Source: Guyanagaster necrorhizus (Eukaryota > Basidiomycota > Agaricomycetes > Agaricales > Physalacriaceae). From it: a stretch of 64,000 nucleotides of DNA. A model generated the notes under the pieces. It was not told the DNA's origin. It did not search any database and was given only the letters and a program-made list of their open reading frames with translations. The DNA lies in NCBI RefSeq assembly GCF_019112545.1, contig NW_025064886.1, forward strand, positions 994,490 through 1,058,489. Direction: 5' to 3'. Below are positions 47,274 to 58,363 of the stretch, piece by piece (the stretch's first letter is position 1; each line of letters begins with the position of its first letter). A program made the position numbers and the translations under genes.

Positions 47274-50200
47274 CTATAGTTCGTCTCTGAAACCATCTGC
47301 GGAATCATCTCCACTGTTGTCCGTCGGGTCAGTGGTAGAACCAGGACTACTGCTGGGAGCACTTCCAGCACCAGCTAGCACATTGGTATCAGCAGTCGCA
47401 ATGCGGGATCTTATAAGGCCCTCTTCATCAAGCTTGCGAGTAAACTGAGAGATCTCTGTGTCGTATACTTCCCACTCAGGTATCTTTCGTGCTCTGGCTA
47501 ATTTGGGCTCTTTCTGCATTCATGGCGTGATTAGGGCACACCAGGATCACTTCACTGCCGGTACTTACCGTTTGCGGGTTCTGACAAAGGTCGATGGTCT
47601 TGGCCCTATGCAGCCGGTCCTTGCTACCTGAAGAACGATGAATAATACAAGCAAAGAGTTCGCTGTATGCTTACACCAAGTTTCACACTGGAATCGCGGA
47701 TATGTTTGTCAGATGGATGAAACTTGGAATAGCAGACTTACCCAAAGCCAGTCTTCGTGCAATGAGAACTAGCGAAAGCATCATCATTACATAAATATAC
47801 TAAATATACTCTACCCCAAAAACACTCACTATCGGGACCTCGCGTTGCAGGTTGTTTGGCAAGTCTGCATGCGTGAAATTTTGGCTGATAGAATAGAGAT
47901 AATAAACATTTGGTCACACCTTGGTCCAAGTTCGCCAACGAGTTCGGATCGGCTGATAACTGCTGGTATTGGCCACGCAATATGTCCTGTTCAGGTTGAG
48001 CATCTCAATGTTTTTTATCGTTGCGGGCGTAAGTCCACGTACACCAGCAGCGAACTACTACGGATCAGCAAAGTTGGATAGCCATATAAGGTAGAGAGAC
48101 TTACTTGACGGAACCGAACGAGATCAACAACATACAGTGCACTAGAAGATTTGATGAGCAAAACGCGATGGGTGAAGCAACAGCGGCATCCTACCTGATA
48201 TGATACGGGCGTCCTTTCAGGAAATCCTTCCAGTATCCGGTCTTCCAGAAGCGGAAGCCTTCCATGTCGGTGTTATCATCACCCATGGGCGTGTAACCAT
48301 AAGGTGCACCGTGAAGATCTAAGTCCACCAGTTCCTGAAGATCAGCTCTGACTATCTGATCCGCGTCTACAAAGATAACTTTCTTGAGGTCCATAGGGAA
48401 GAGGACGTCTAAGAAAAGTATTTTGTACGCCCATATGATTCTTTGTTTCTCCTTTTGAGCACGTAACCACGACGGCCACTTATAAGTCACCAGCTCGTAT
48501 TGGAATCCGTAAGCCTTGGCAAGATGAGGAATAAATTCCTACGAGATAAATTAGACGACCATCAGCGAATGTCCGCAATGTTTACGAACCAGAAAAGAGG
48601 GCGAAAGGAAGTTTTCGATGAACCAGAACTTGACAGTGCTCTTGGTATTGCGCATCACGCTAAGAATCATAATCGAGGCGAATCTCTGCATAACATATTC
48701 AGACATCGTCATCGCAAGCCAACGGGTCACCACATACCTCATAGAGCAATCCTGAGGCGACAGTAAAAATGTTGATATCGGCTTGTTTGTTAACAGCAGC
48801 TATGGAGGAATCGGTAGAACCGAAGACAGATCTGAATCTGAGAGGATGTCAAAAGTGTCAAAAGATGACAAAATACTGGTCCTACATTGAAGTTATGCCA
48901 CCCAACAACCCCTCGGAATCGTCGGCTTTCTTGTATCGCGGGTCAAGCACGTCAACCGTCTCCATCCCAGGCTCCCTATTAAACCGTGGGTACAAAGTCA
49001 AGCCTTCGAAGCTCGTAACCGTCATCTCGTTCCCTACGACATCTACGCTTGGACTATTCCATCCTTCATTACCGACACTATCAATAGTGAAAATATCTCG
49101 TCCGCGTCCTTCTCGAATTTCCAGTTTGAACACCCCAGGTTTAGTCTTGAATTGGAAGTAGCCCAAGTTTGCTGTAATAAGGGTGTCATCAACCGCCGGA
49201 TTGTCGCCGCTACGCAACTCTAATTGGACACCACGAGGAGGGGCTCCGGTTACGGTTTCACGAGCGTGGCCTTCCACGACGATGTAGTCCAGATCAAACA
49301 CAGCGTCGACACTGCTATCTTCCGGTGATATGCTACCCAGTTGAATATTATCCAGATCATATAGGGCCTCTCTCGGTCGGACAAGCCAGGAGGAAGGTAC
49401 ATCCATAGCAAGCGTATAAATAGGATCAACGGGCAGGTCTTCGAAGATGGTTTGGGCAGGAAGCTCTTGTCTGCATTCGGGTCAACTTCTATAAATCAGA
49501 CGCTACTGCACCACGTACCCATCTTCATCAAAAGACAGCGATGGAATCAAATTGTACCGGAAGAAACGTTTCAGTGGAATCTAAAGGACCATCAGAAACC
49601 CGTACTAAGATTCAGTTGACGAAGACGAACTTCACTATGTGGTCCGGGATTCAAATGTATCTCAATGTAGGTGTCCGGAAAAGTAGATATCCACTATATC
49701 GACATTTTACTCTGATGGAAAATCAGTCTGAAGACCGTTGACATACCTGTAATAGACTTGACCAACGCTGAGCAAGTTCGCCTATAGGGTCAATAATGGC
49801 GGAAATTTGATATAACGCCGTGGTATTATCACCATATTCGAAACCGCTGATGGTTCAAATGAGAAAAGCAAGTCAGTAAATGCCCTCAGAACGCACGTAT
49901 ATTCGCTCTCGAGGACCCTGTAGTTTCTTTGACGAGGTCTCGGTGCTGTATCGAAAAGACCAACCTCACTTGGATCAGGCAAACTTATCGATGATATAAC
50001 CGACGAAGCCAGTGAGACCAGGTTGGCCAACGACGCACTAACTGTTCTGTAAGTTGGATGTGTGTCCGAAGGAGATTTTACTTGCCGATCGAGCTCGCCA
50101 GCAGAGGGTAAGATGTCATGTAACGCAGATACCACAGAATCGACACGCCTATGCAGCTCATACGTTTCTAACGCCTGGAAGTCTACAGAAGTAAACTCTT

Positions 50201-53200
50201 TAGTTTCCAATGGTCCAATAACCTATGTTCATTTCTGGTCATAAGAAAGGTCAATGTGATAGTCTTTCGCTTACTCTTCCATTTACAAGGATACCCTGGG
50301 AACCTGCAGGTAGCTGTATGTCCCGCACCAGTAAACGGCTACTCTTTATGAGCTGTGACATTTTTTTGGGATCCACTTTCGATTGTCCTGCGAGTGCCTG
50401 AAAGGTGCCTTCTTGAGACAAGGGTAACTGTGAGCTTCCTCCATCCGTTGACAAAGTGGCTTCCAGTCCCAAAGCTGTCATCAATTGAGCTGGTGACGAC
50501 TTCGACAGGAGTCCCTTAGATATGAGATGCATTAACAACCACGCGACGAGCGTTTGCTGCGCTGTAATATCCAACTTTGGATCACTTGGATTGTGAATGA
50601 ACGACAGTCGAGTTTCAGATCCTTCGTCCTATAGTACCAAGACCTTAAGAGTTCCATAGTAACGGAATTGATGACGAACTTACAATCGACATCAATGCCG
50701 ACTTTAGAAGTTCGAGCCCATCCTCGGTGTTAAAATCAGCGATGAGGAAGAGCGTAATGGGTGTTTCCCCCTCGGCTGCAGCACAGCCCGTAAGTGTATA
50801 GTTGAAAGGAGCAGAGCGTCACTTACGAGGATATACGAAAGCACCAGGGCCGGCGTCGAAGCCTGTGCGAACAAACAGTTCTGGGAGGTTATATATGCGC
50901 ACGCCTCCGATCGCATTTGAAGGAATGATGAACCGGTTCCTCGTTTTCTGAGTCGTGGGAAGGTCGTAAAAGTACGTCGACACGGAACCGCCATTATCAT
51001 CTACTAGTTTTCCCTCGTATAACTGCACGCATTGTGAGCTACAGAGGCACCACTGCCAAGAATAACATTACCTCCTCTTGAAGATGTTGTACCTGTCTAT
51101 TCACTTCTATTTGCATGCTGCGAAGGAAGGTCTAAAATGAATTTAGTAGATGATATTGTCGCAAGACACCATATCCTTTTACCTCGCTCATGTCAAAGTG
51201 TTTCCCATTGACAAAACAATGCCCTTCTGGACTGGAAGACATAGAGGCACCTACACGCTTGGAGTATACATCGATCTTTTTAAAAGACTTAGAGGCCTCT
51301 ACTTGTCCCTTAAGAATGCTATCAAAGATCGCGTCTTCGAGTTCCGAGTCCTCCGCATCCAACAGATCTTCAAACTCTGAACGGACTAGGTCCCATTGAA
51401 CATGCGTTTTCCTATGATGCGGCGGCATACCGACCGGCGATAACTATGATGAACAGTTAATATCGTTATTTTGAGAGGGGACGATGCAATGACCTTCTTC
51501 AAGTACCCCATCGTTTTCTTTCTGCCAAAATTATCCACAAGGAAGTAGAATAACCGGGCCATCTTGAGACCTGACATTTTAATTGAAGTCACCTCATTGA
51601 ACATGGATGTAAGGGAATTTACACACCATCTTCACTTTCGATGTTAGGTACTATGCCAAAGCGGAAAGGAAAGCTTCTTTCGATGATGTTAGAAACTGCG
51701 CCGCCAATGAAAGTCAATGCATTGGTCTGAGATAAGTCTAGTACCAGAACGATGTTGAATATGTTCAGTTTGATGTTATGGAACTGTCCTGGATGCAAAG
51801 GCCGGAGGAGCTGGTAGAGATCAACCATGGGACCAAGTACGACGCGCCGAGAATACGTACCATAGAAAGAGCTGGATTCCAACGTTGATATCTGCGAACA
51901 TGATCAGCCGCACCAGCAGTGGTTGAGTGCGTGCAATGTACCTGCTATCCTTTTCCAAGTCGTTCCACCAAGTGATGACCTCACCTCCTTCAGGTCGATC
52001 GCTAGCATCAACCAAGTCATCAAACCCAGTCTTGTCACCTTGACCAGCTGCAATGATGGGATGCGTGAGCAGTTCCATCGCCTGAGCCCTTGAAAGACCC
52101 AAACAAGTCAACGACGACATTATTCCACGCTCCTTACGAAACACCCTCAGCAATCCATACGGCGTGACATCCTTCTCTGCGAGTGGTACTCCGTTGAGCC
52201 AGAAAGCATGTCCACCGGCTTGTACTCTGAGTTGATTGGTGTGTAATTCTTGAGCGATACTCTCATTTGCTCCAACGCGTCTTCCGAGCGAAGTTGCATA
52301 TCTGGGAAAGTCTTGCGAAATGATTCTAAGTGTATCCAGAGGCTCGGAAGATTCGGCAATGATTTGAGATGCCTTCAAACTCAGCACTGTGGAAAGTGTC
52401 AGTGTCGACTTGTACCCACGGTTGCGGCATTACCAACCTAAGATTTCCTCATCTGTCAGCGGGACTGTGGCTTCCGGTGCGGTGGTATTCTCCGGATGCG
52501 CTTCTATCAAAGATGCCACAGCGTCAATTCGTTTCCCAACCTCCGAGGTATCGTCTGCGGCTCCAGCTACGTTTCATTACGTTAGCACGGGAGGACGAGA
52601 GGACGGGCAGGGAAAATGACGGACCTACGCCATTCATGTTTCGATCATCCACTGCCAAGTAATCCATCTTCTTGAGGTCCAACGCAGCACCGTAGCCAGA
52701 CAAGAAACTTTTCGGAGCATTGTCGGTTTGCTTGGGGGGAATATGTCGCAAGACGTATTCAATGCTGTTCGAAGAAGCATGGGATAACAGATACGAATGT
52801 AGCTCGCGGAAATTTTCCGAGTCTAAAGACGCGTATAGAATGGCCGTGCGAGGCGGAATGTCCAAGGTCAGGCTGGGAGAAGGGTTGATGTGATCAAAGG
52901 ACAGGATCTTGGGCCGGCTGAAAGGAGTACTGACAACGGGTAAAATGAGAACGAGTGCGAAGTGACAGGACAACTCACGGTAAGTCTTGCTTCGAATCAA
53001 TGGTCTCCCTGCCCGCAAGCTGGACCAGAGTCTCTACGTCACATACAACTGTGCCATACCAGTCAACCCAGGAGCCGCAATCAACTTCCGAATTCAGGTC
53101 AGAGTAGTACTGATAAAAAGCCTCAATCTTCGGTGTCGCAGAGTGCATTGCTAGGTTCATTTCTACCGCGGTCAGAGCCCCCGGTTCCGAAAGGAACCCG

Positions 53201-53516
53201 CTTGTTGCAGCTGCTTGCAGTGCAAGCTGATGCACGGCTTCGGGACTAAGGTCTTTTGCGAGCGCATGTGTTTCGGGATTCGTTATACTGTCGACGAATG
53301 GGAAAAAAGCATCTGGATTCTCCAGCGCGACCGTCTCACTATCGACACGTCAATGTGAAGCTCGTCATGGAACCAAGACAGGCAAACACACATTATTTCG
53401 ACCAGGACTGGTGGTGCACGCCATGACGACCTCAGCGAAACTTTAACAGGTGGACCGGCTGAACAAATTACGAAAACGCTGCCAGTGAACAGCACCCATA
53501 CAGCAGACGTCCACAT
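47274..53516 (-). CDS. UGGT: UDP-glucose:glycoprotein glucosyltransferase (UGGT)
   Basis: This ER-luminal folding sensor puts one glucose back on N-glycans of misfolded glycoproteins so they rebind calnexin. It starts at 53516 with a signal peptide ([19 protein letters not shown]). The large N-terminal sensor region of thioredoxin-like repeats follows, split over many exons. The C-terminal GT24 catalytic domain is clear: [46 protein letters not shown] (with the DAD metal/UDP-binding motif), [26 protein letters not shown] and PYHIR, then the [13 protein letters not shown] stretch. The protein ends GFRDEL, a KDEL-type ER retention signal in the unusual RDEL form. Gene length (6.2 kb) fits a protein of about 1,600 residues. 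SPC2, another ER protein, lies just upstream on the same strand. Confidence 0.95.
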
Positions 53517-53854
53517 ATTGGGGAAGGCGGTGACCCGTTGTCTGGTAAATCTTGTAATGACCTTTCTGGATTTTTCAAGGAAATGGGACGGGGGCGGTGA
53601 AGTACGAAATCAAGCAAGTGTGCATTGGAGGGGTCGTGGCGGACACGAAATCTAATCACTGCCACGTGGACTTTGCTGGAACCAAACCCCTGACTACTTC
53701 GTCTCTCATCCAGGTGACTCGAAATATATCGCATGATGTATATATATATATGCAGGTACAAAGTTTGGCTACTAAACTGCAAATTGGGGCACATGAGAAA
53801 TATAACAGAATAGACGCAGCAACCAATGTTACAAACGAAACAAAATCCACATTT
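53517..53854. promoter_or_regulatory. UGGT promoter region
   Basis: 338 bp between the SPC2 stop and the UGGT start, same strand. It includes a short TA repeat near 53739-53750. No coding signal was seen. Confidence 0.45.
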
Positions 53855-54716
53855 TTACGTTGCTTTTCCTTCCATGGCCTGCTCAACAAGCTCGCCGACA
53901 TATTGTTCAAACCGTTCTTGGTTCATTACGCCATTCTCGTCGAAGAATGAGTTGTACTCCTTCTTGCTCCGCGTCTTGCCTTTGGCAAGGAGTGATTTCC
54001 CATTACTCGTCGAACGAACGTAGGATACAGTGAGTTCGTATGAAGGGGGCTTGCCTTGCTTGACGGGCTCCGTTCGTGAAGCGAGAGTTATCCGTTCGGT
54101 GACAATCTGGCAATATGATGAGTAGGGTGGCAGGCGGCAGGCGGCTGGATACGTACTCGCTTGGAGAAAGTTTTCCTCTTTCCTACAAACACAGTGTCCC
54201 CCTCAATAAAATAAGCATAAAGGGTCTGAATGAGGGTCAGGAAAATATATCTGTGCATATCAGTCCAATGTATCGCAAATTCAGTGCTTGACTCACAGGC
54301 TGAGCCCTACCCACACGACTGGCTTCGAGATCTCAAATTCGACCTTGTAGCCATAGAACGCTGTTCCTGCGGCCACGAGCACACTTGACCATCCAAGCGC
54401 CAATCGCACATCTGTGTGCAGATATATCTGTTTGAATAACTCTGGTCTGGAGAGATACTGCCCGACGATGGGCGTCAGTTTCACTCTTTTCCGTCAAGAA
54501 GAAAGGACAACATACGCGTTTCACCGCATCGTCGCAAGCATTCTTGAGATCTGTCAAATTGGAATTATTTATCTTGACCACCTCGCGATCTTCGTGGGGT
54601 ATGACGATACTGAGCGGTCCTGTGGGTATGTCTGGCGACGGTGGCAACGATGGAGAGCGGGTAGGACTCGAAGATGATGCTTCCTGGCCGTTTGCTACTT
54701 TCCTTGAGCGTGCCAT
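53855..54716 (-). CDS. SPC2: Signal peptidase complex subunit 2
   Basis: Spc2/SPCS2 is a non-catalytic membrane subunit of the ER signal peptidase complex. Exons join as DAVKRYLSRPELFKQIYLHTDVRLALGW, then a first hydrophobic helix (SSVLVAAGTAFYGYKV) and a second (PVVWVGLSLYIFLTLIQTLYAYFI). The cytosolic part follows (GDTVFVGKRKTFSKRI, ERITLASRTEPVKQGKPPSYELTVSY) and ends ENGVMNQERFEQYVGELVEQAMEG, the usual family close. The two-helix hairpin with both ends in the cytosol is typical. The start is the ATG at 54716; the frame extends a few codons upstream only through TTG. It diverges from HEM14 with a 133-bp gap. Confidence 0.93.
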
Positions 54717-54849
54717 TGAGGACGTCAATGTCGTATTGGCCGGCGACGAGAAAGCAGTGGAAGGTGGTAATGAACCGTGTACAAAGCCAGTACTGCCACG
54801 TGTTGGTTCTTGCTTTATCCGTGCTTGACGTTGCCACCGTTGATTTTGA
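54717..54849. promoter_or_regulatory. 133-bp bidirectional promoter, SPC2 / HEM14
   Basis: The start codons of SPC2 (minus, 54716) and HEM14 (plus, 54850) are only 133 bp apart, so both genes must share this stretch as promoter and leaders. No TATA box is obvious. Confidence 0.7.
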
Positions 54850-56384
54850 ATGTCCTTAAACCGTCACATTGCAGTCATTGGTGGCGGTCTTACTGGTCTT
54901 TCATCTGCATTTCATCTCTCTCGACGATTTCCGGATATTTTCATCACGCTCTTCGAGAAACAACATCGTCTTGGTGGATGGGTACAAAGCGAATGCGTCG
55001 ACGTCAGTCCGTCACAGCAGATGGTCCTTGAGGCCGGCCCTCGTACGATAAGGCCCAATGCAAAATCCATTTTGGAGTTGGTGGGCAGAACCCCGTTGGA
55101 AAATATCGTGTCTCCATTGAAGAACAGGCTAGGTCCATCTTCTGGGGCTCAAGGATTCCTTGATAACAGTCCCAAGGACTGCAGCAGCAGCACGAAACCG
55201 ATTTCTTTGTATTCCTGAGCACGAACAAATTCAATCTCTCCCTGCGTCTCTTTCGTCTCTTGTGGTGTCCCCATTTCGATCCATATTACTACCGGCGATT
55301 CTTCGTGAACCATTCAGACAAGCCAACAGAGCCCATGGATCGCAGGATGAAAGCTTTGATAGTTTTATGACCCGTCGGTTCGGCAAGGATTTGGCTCGTA
55401 CGTTGGGCAGCGCCTTGGTCCATGGCATATATGCAGCGGATTCCAGGAAGCTCAGTGTGCGAGCTGCATTTCCTTTGCTCTGGGAGGCTGAGGAGAGAGG
55501 GTGGGGAAGTGTCATCCTTGGGCTTTTGCGCTCAAGTCAGGAGGAGGACCTCGCCGACTACGAGATGGGAGATATACCTCGTAACATGAATGGTGTATCT
55601 GTCTTTTCTTTTCGGAACGGGATGTCTACCCTAACGGACGCCTTGAAAAACTACCTTGTGCAGCAACCTAATGTAAAAATCTTGTCCGATACCCCAGTCA
55701 CCTCGCTGGATGTGAGTGAAACAAAAATACAGGTAACGTTCCCCACCATCGAAAACTAGCCCTCTTCTAACTCATCTGCAGATTAATCAAGGCATGCTAA
55801 AGCCTACGCACGTCGTGTCTACCATTCCGCTACTGGCTCTTAAGTCACTTTTACCCTCCCTGCCTCATTTGACTGCCAATCCATCCTCCTCTGTAACGCT
55901 TATCAACCTCGTGTTTTCCGTCCCGCCAAATACTTTTCATCCACCAGGGTTTGGCTACCTTATCCCTCGTCCCCAAGATGACTATTCGCTTTCCATGCCG
56001 GGTATTTTGGGTGTCATCTTCGACTCTTGTTCCCTCTCCTCTCAGGATACTCCTACCACCAACAACTCTTTTACGAAAATTACCGTTATGCTTGGTGGCC
56101 CGCATCCTTTAACGGAGGATCACACCAGGATCCCTGTAGTGATTTCCCATCTTGAGAAGCACCTCGGAGCGAAGTTACCAGATCCTGTACTAACGAGAAC
56201 TCACCACCATGACAAGTGCATACCAACCTTGACGCTAGGGCATGTGGATCGTATCTCTGAGCTGAAGGAGGTGTTAAGACGTGGCGTGTGGAGAGGAAGA
56301 CTAGAGATCATTGGAGCTGGTGTAGGTGGTGTTAGCGTTGCAGACTGTGTTGATGCGGGGAAAAGGGTAGGGTCTTTATGGTAG
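54850..56384 (+). CDS. HEM14: Protoporphyrinogen oxidase
   Basis: This mitochondrial FAD enzyme oxidises protoporphyrinogen IX to protoporphyrin IX, the next-to-last step of haem synthesis. Three exons (54850-55080, 55133-55732, 55782-56384) keep phase 0 and give 477 residues. The FAD-binding motif HIAVIGGGLTGLSSAFHLS sits at residues 6-24, followed by FEKQHRLGGWVQSE and LEAGPRTIRPN. Middle landmarks include SFDSFMTRRFGKDLA, ALVHGIYAADSRKLSVRAAFP and FSFRNGMSTLTDAL. The C-terminus has FGYLIPRPQDDYSLSMPGILGVIFDS and the glycine-rich RLEIIGAGVGGVSVADCVDAGKR, as usual for the family. Removing the 52-bp first intron restores ILELVHLLGLKDSL. A classical cleavable mitochondrial presequence is not apparent. 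Confidence 0.94.
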
Positions 56385-56606
56385 ATGATTTCATGTTCAA
56401 CAGCATATATACTAAATATGTATACTACAGACTATTGTCGCTCCGCCAATAACTGGGTTAATGAATAACGAATTCTCATCTTAACATTGGACCGTGAACT
56501 CGAAAAGGTACAATAATTTCGTCAGTGAGGCGGGTGCTGCTCTTCTTTACAGCAAACTCCCAAAGTACCCTGAGGACGTGGCATAAGCTTCGCCTCCAAT
56601 AATTTA

Positions 56607-57390
56607 CTAGCACTCACAATATTTTGCCGTATATTTCACGGTGATAGGCGCAGATCCCGAGGTACACTGAATACATACGTCGGTGACTAAAATATACAAT
56701 GAATCTGGAGAACGTACCTTTGCAGGAGGCTGTCCACCCCTTGTATCAACGCGGTAGACTTGAGTCGCGAGCGACCCAAGGACTCGGTCAAGAACCAACC
56801 AATCGATATCTGAGCTTCCAGTCGGTGCAGGCATGGATCCACTTTTCGCCGCAACAACAAAGGCCTCAGAGTCATGCAACGAAGCGGTGAAATCCCACTT
56901 TGGACTGATGCCTGAGCCTGTGACGGGGTTTGTAATGAAGAAATGGTCTCCAAGCACACGAATTCCCAGACAGAGCTTCGATGGCACGCTCTCGGCGTTT
57001 TGGGCATGTTGCCATGCAGCAATAGCTAGGTCTTGTATATGGTCGAAGAGAAGCGTTCCGAGGAGGCAGGAGATGTCGAATATTTTAGCGACGGCGCCAA
57101 TGTTTCTGGAAGTGAGTGATCAATATAGGTGTATTGGTTCCTAGGTCGTGAACTTACGAATAAACACCATCAGTTGTACAGGTGTAATTTTGTGCACCTA
57201 TACCAAGACCAATGAATGAAGGAGCGCCGGAAGGGGATGCAATCGCCGAGCCATCTGGGAAGACAAGTCGAGCTCCTGAAAGGTCACAACTGCAGCTGCT
57301 TGAACGTTGGGGAGAATTATGCAAATTGGGCGAAGGCATTGCTAATGCATAGACAACGGACGGCAGCGCGAGTAAACTAAAGCCCAGCAT
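56607..57390 (-). CDS. DUF3455 secreted protein, copy 2
   Basis: Same family and exon plan as the gene at 28661-29454. Signal peptide (LLALPSVVYALA), then ARLVFPDGSAIASPSG, IGLGIGAQNYTCTTDGVYS, an intron, NIGAVAKIFDISCLLG, HFFITNPVTGSGISPKWDF, DIDWLVLDRVLGSLATQVY and DTRGGQPPAK. A 51-bp intron leads to CTSGSAPITVKYTAKYCEC and an immediate stop at 56607. This last intron is a multiple of three without a stop, so retaining it would insert 17 residues and still give a full-length protein. Function unknown. It lacks the short C-terminal extension of copy 1. Confidence 0.87.
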
Positions 57391-58363
57391 TTCAAGGCGA
57401 GAATTAAGGACACGAAGGCAAGGTCAATATACGAGAGCCCTAGGTATGTTGAACAAAGAGAAATGGTAAGTTTTATGCCTATCTGGTACAGATCAAGGAA
57501 GGTCGCGAATCGCGGCCAAAGGATGAAAATGGAATATAAACCTCCTTGGAAACGGGTAGACTGCTGACATTTCACGGATAGGGCAAAGAAAACGACAAGA
57601 AAATCAGTCTATGAGATTCGGGCTGTTCCTTGATCGGGATTCAACGTTAAGGGAAAAAGATCTCTCTTGCGGGTGCTCAAAGATGTATACCATAGTTATT
57701 TGCAGCATTAACAGGACAAACAGAGTCGAAATTGCGCTACACAGCAATTGAAAGGACCCATCAACTCTGCGACAGATGTCACTTAAAAGGTCCGTTTTTA
57801 ACATGAGTACGATTTTTATCATAGAGGCGATGCTTAAGAAATTAAGCATGCAAAAATCCCTTGTGATAGGAAAGAATCCCAGTAAGTGCTCTGCATCTGG
57901 CACGAGGCCTTGATTTGCGAGGTGTATGCCCAAAGGATAATGGCTAGCGCGACAGTCTAAATCGCATACATCTGTACCGATGTTAGGCTGGGATTAGACG
58001 AGGACCACTGGAAGCAGTATTTTCACAAAGTGATTCAATTTCTACCAGATTCGATATAACCATAGGAAGATTGATAATAGAGAACTCGCATGCACAAAGT
58101 CCATTAGTACTCGAAGTCCGTGATTGTGGTAAGTAAAGGCCAACCAAGCTCATGCCTCGGTCCGTGCCGGCCCGTAAAAAGATCGCCGCATCCTTATCAA
58201 CGTTCATCCATCAATTCAACTTGTTGAAAGCCACCAGCAGCCACCGACTGTGTCGTCTGGATATAAAGTCCTAACGTTACTATGAACTTTTTCTCTTTCC
58301 CATAACGCGTCTATTTCTTCCCTAGCTCACTTCGTCGTCAGGTCAAATCCGAGTCCCCTTGCG
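57391..58363. other. intergenic with a possible degraded membrane-protein frame
   Basis: About 970 bp. On the minus strand, 57604-57980 is open and includes a hydrophobic stretch (LLCSAISTLFVLLMLQITMVYIF). No start codon, splice partner or family was found, so it is noted only as a possible gene remnant. The right end is the promoter of the AlkB-like gene. Confidence 0.3.
58261..58268 (+). promoter_or_regulatory. TATA-like box of the AlkB-like gene
   Basis: ATATAAAG lies about 95 bp upstream of the ATG at 58364. Confidence 0.4.

Noticed and set aside
57604..57980. Minus-strand frame with a hydrophobic stretch between DUF3455 copy 2 and the AlkB-like gene
   Set aside because: Starts only with TTG, no splice partner and no recognised family; kept as a note within the intergenic entry rather than as a gene.
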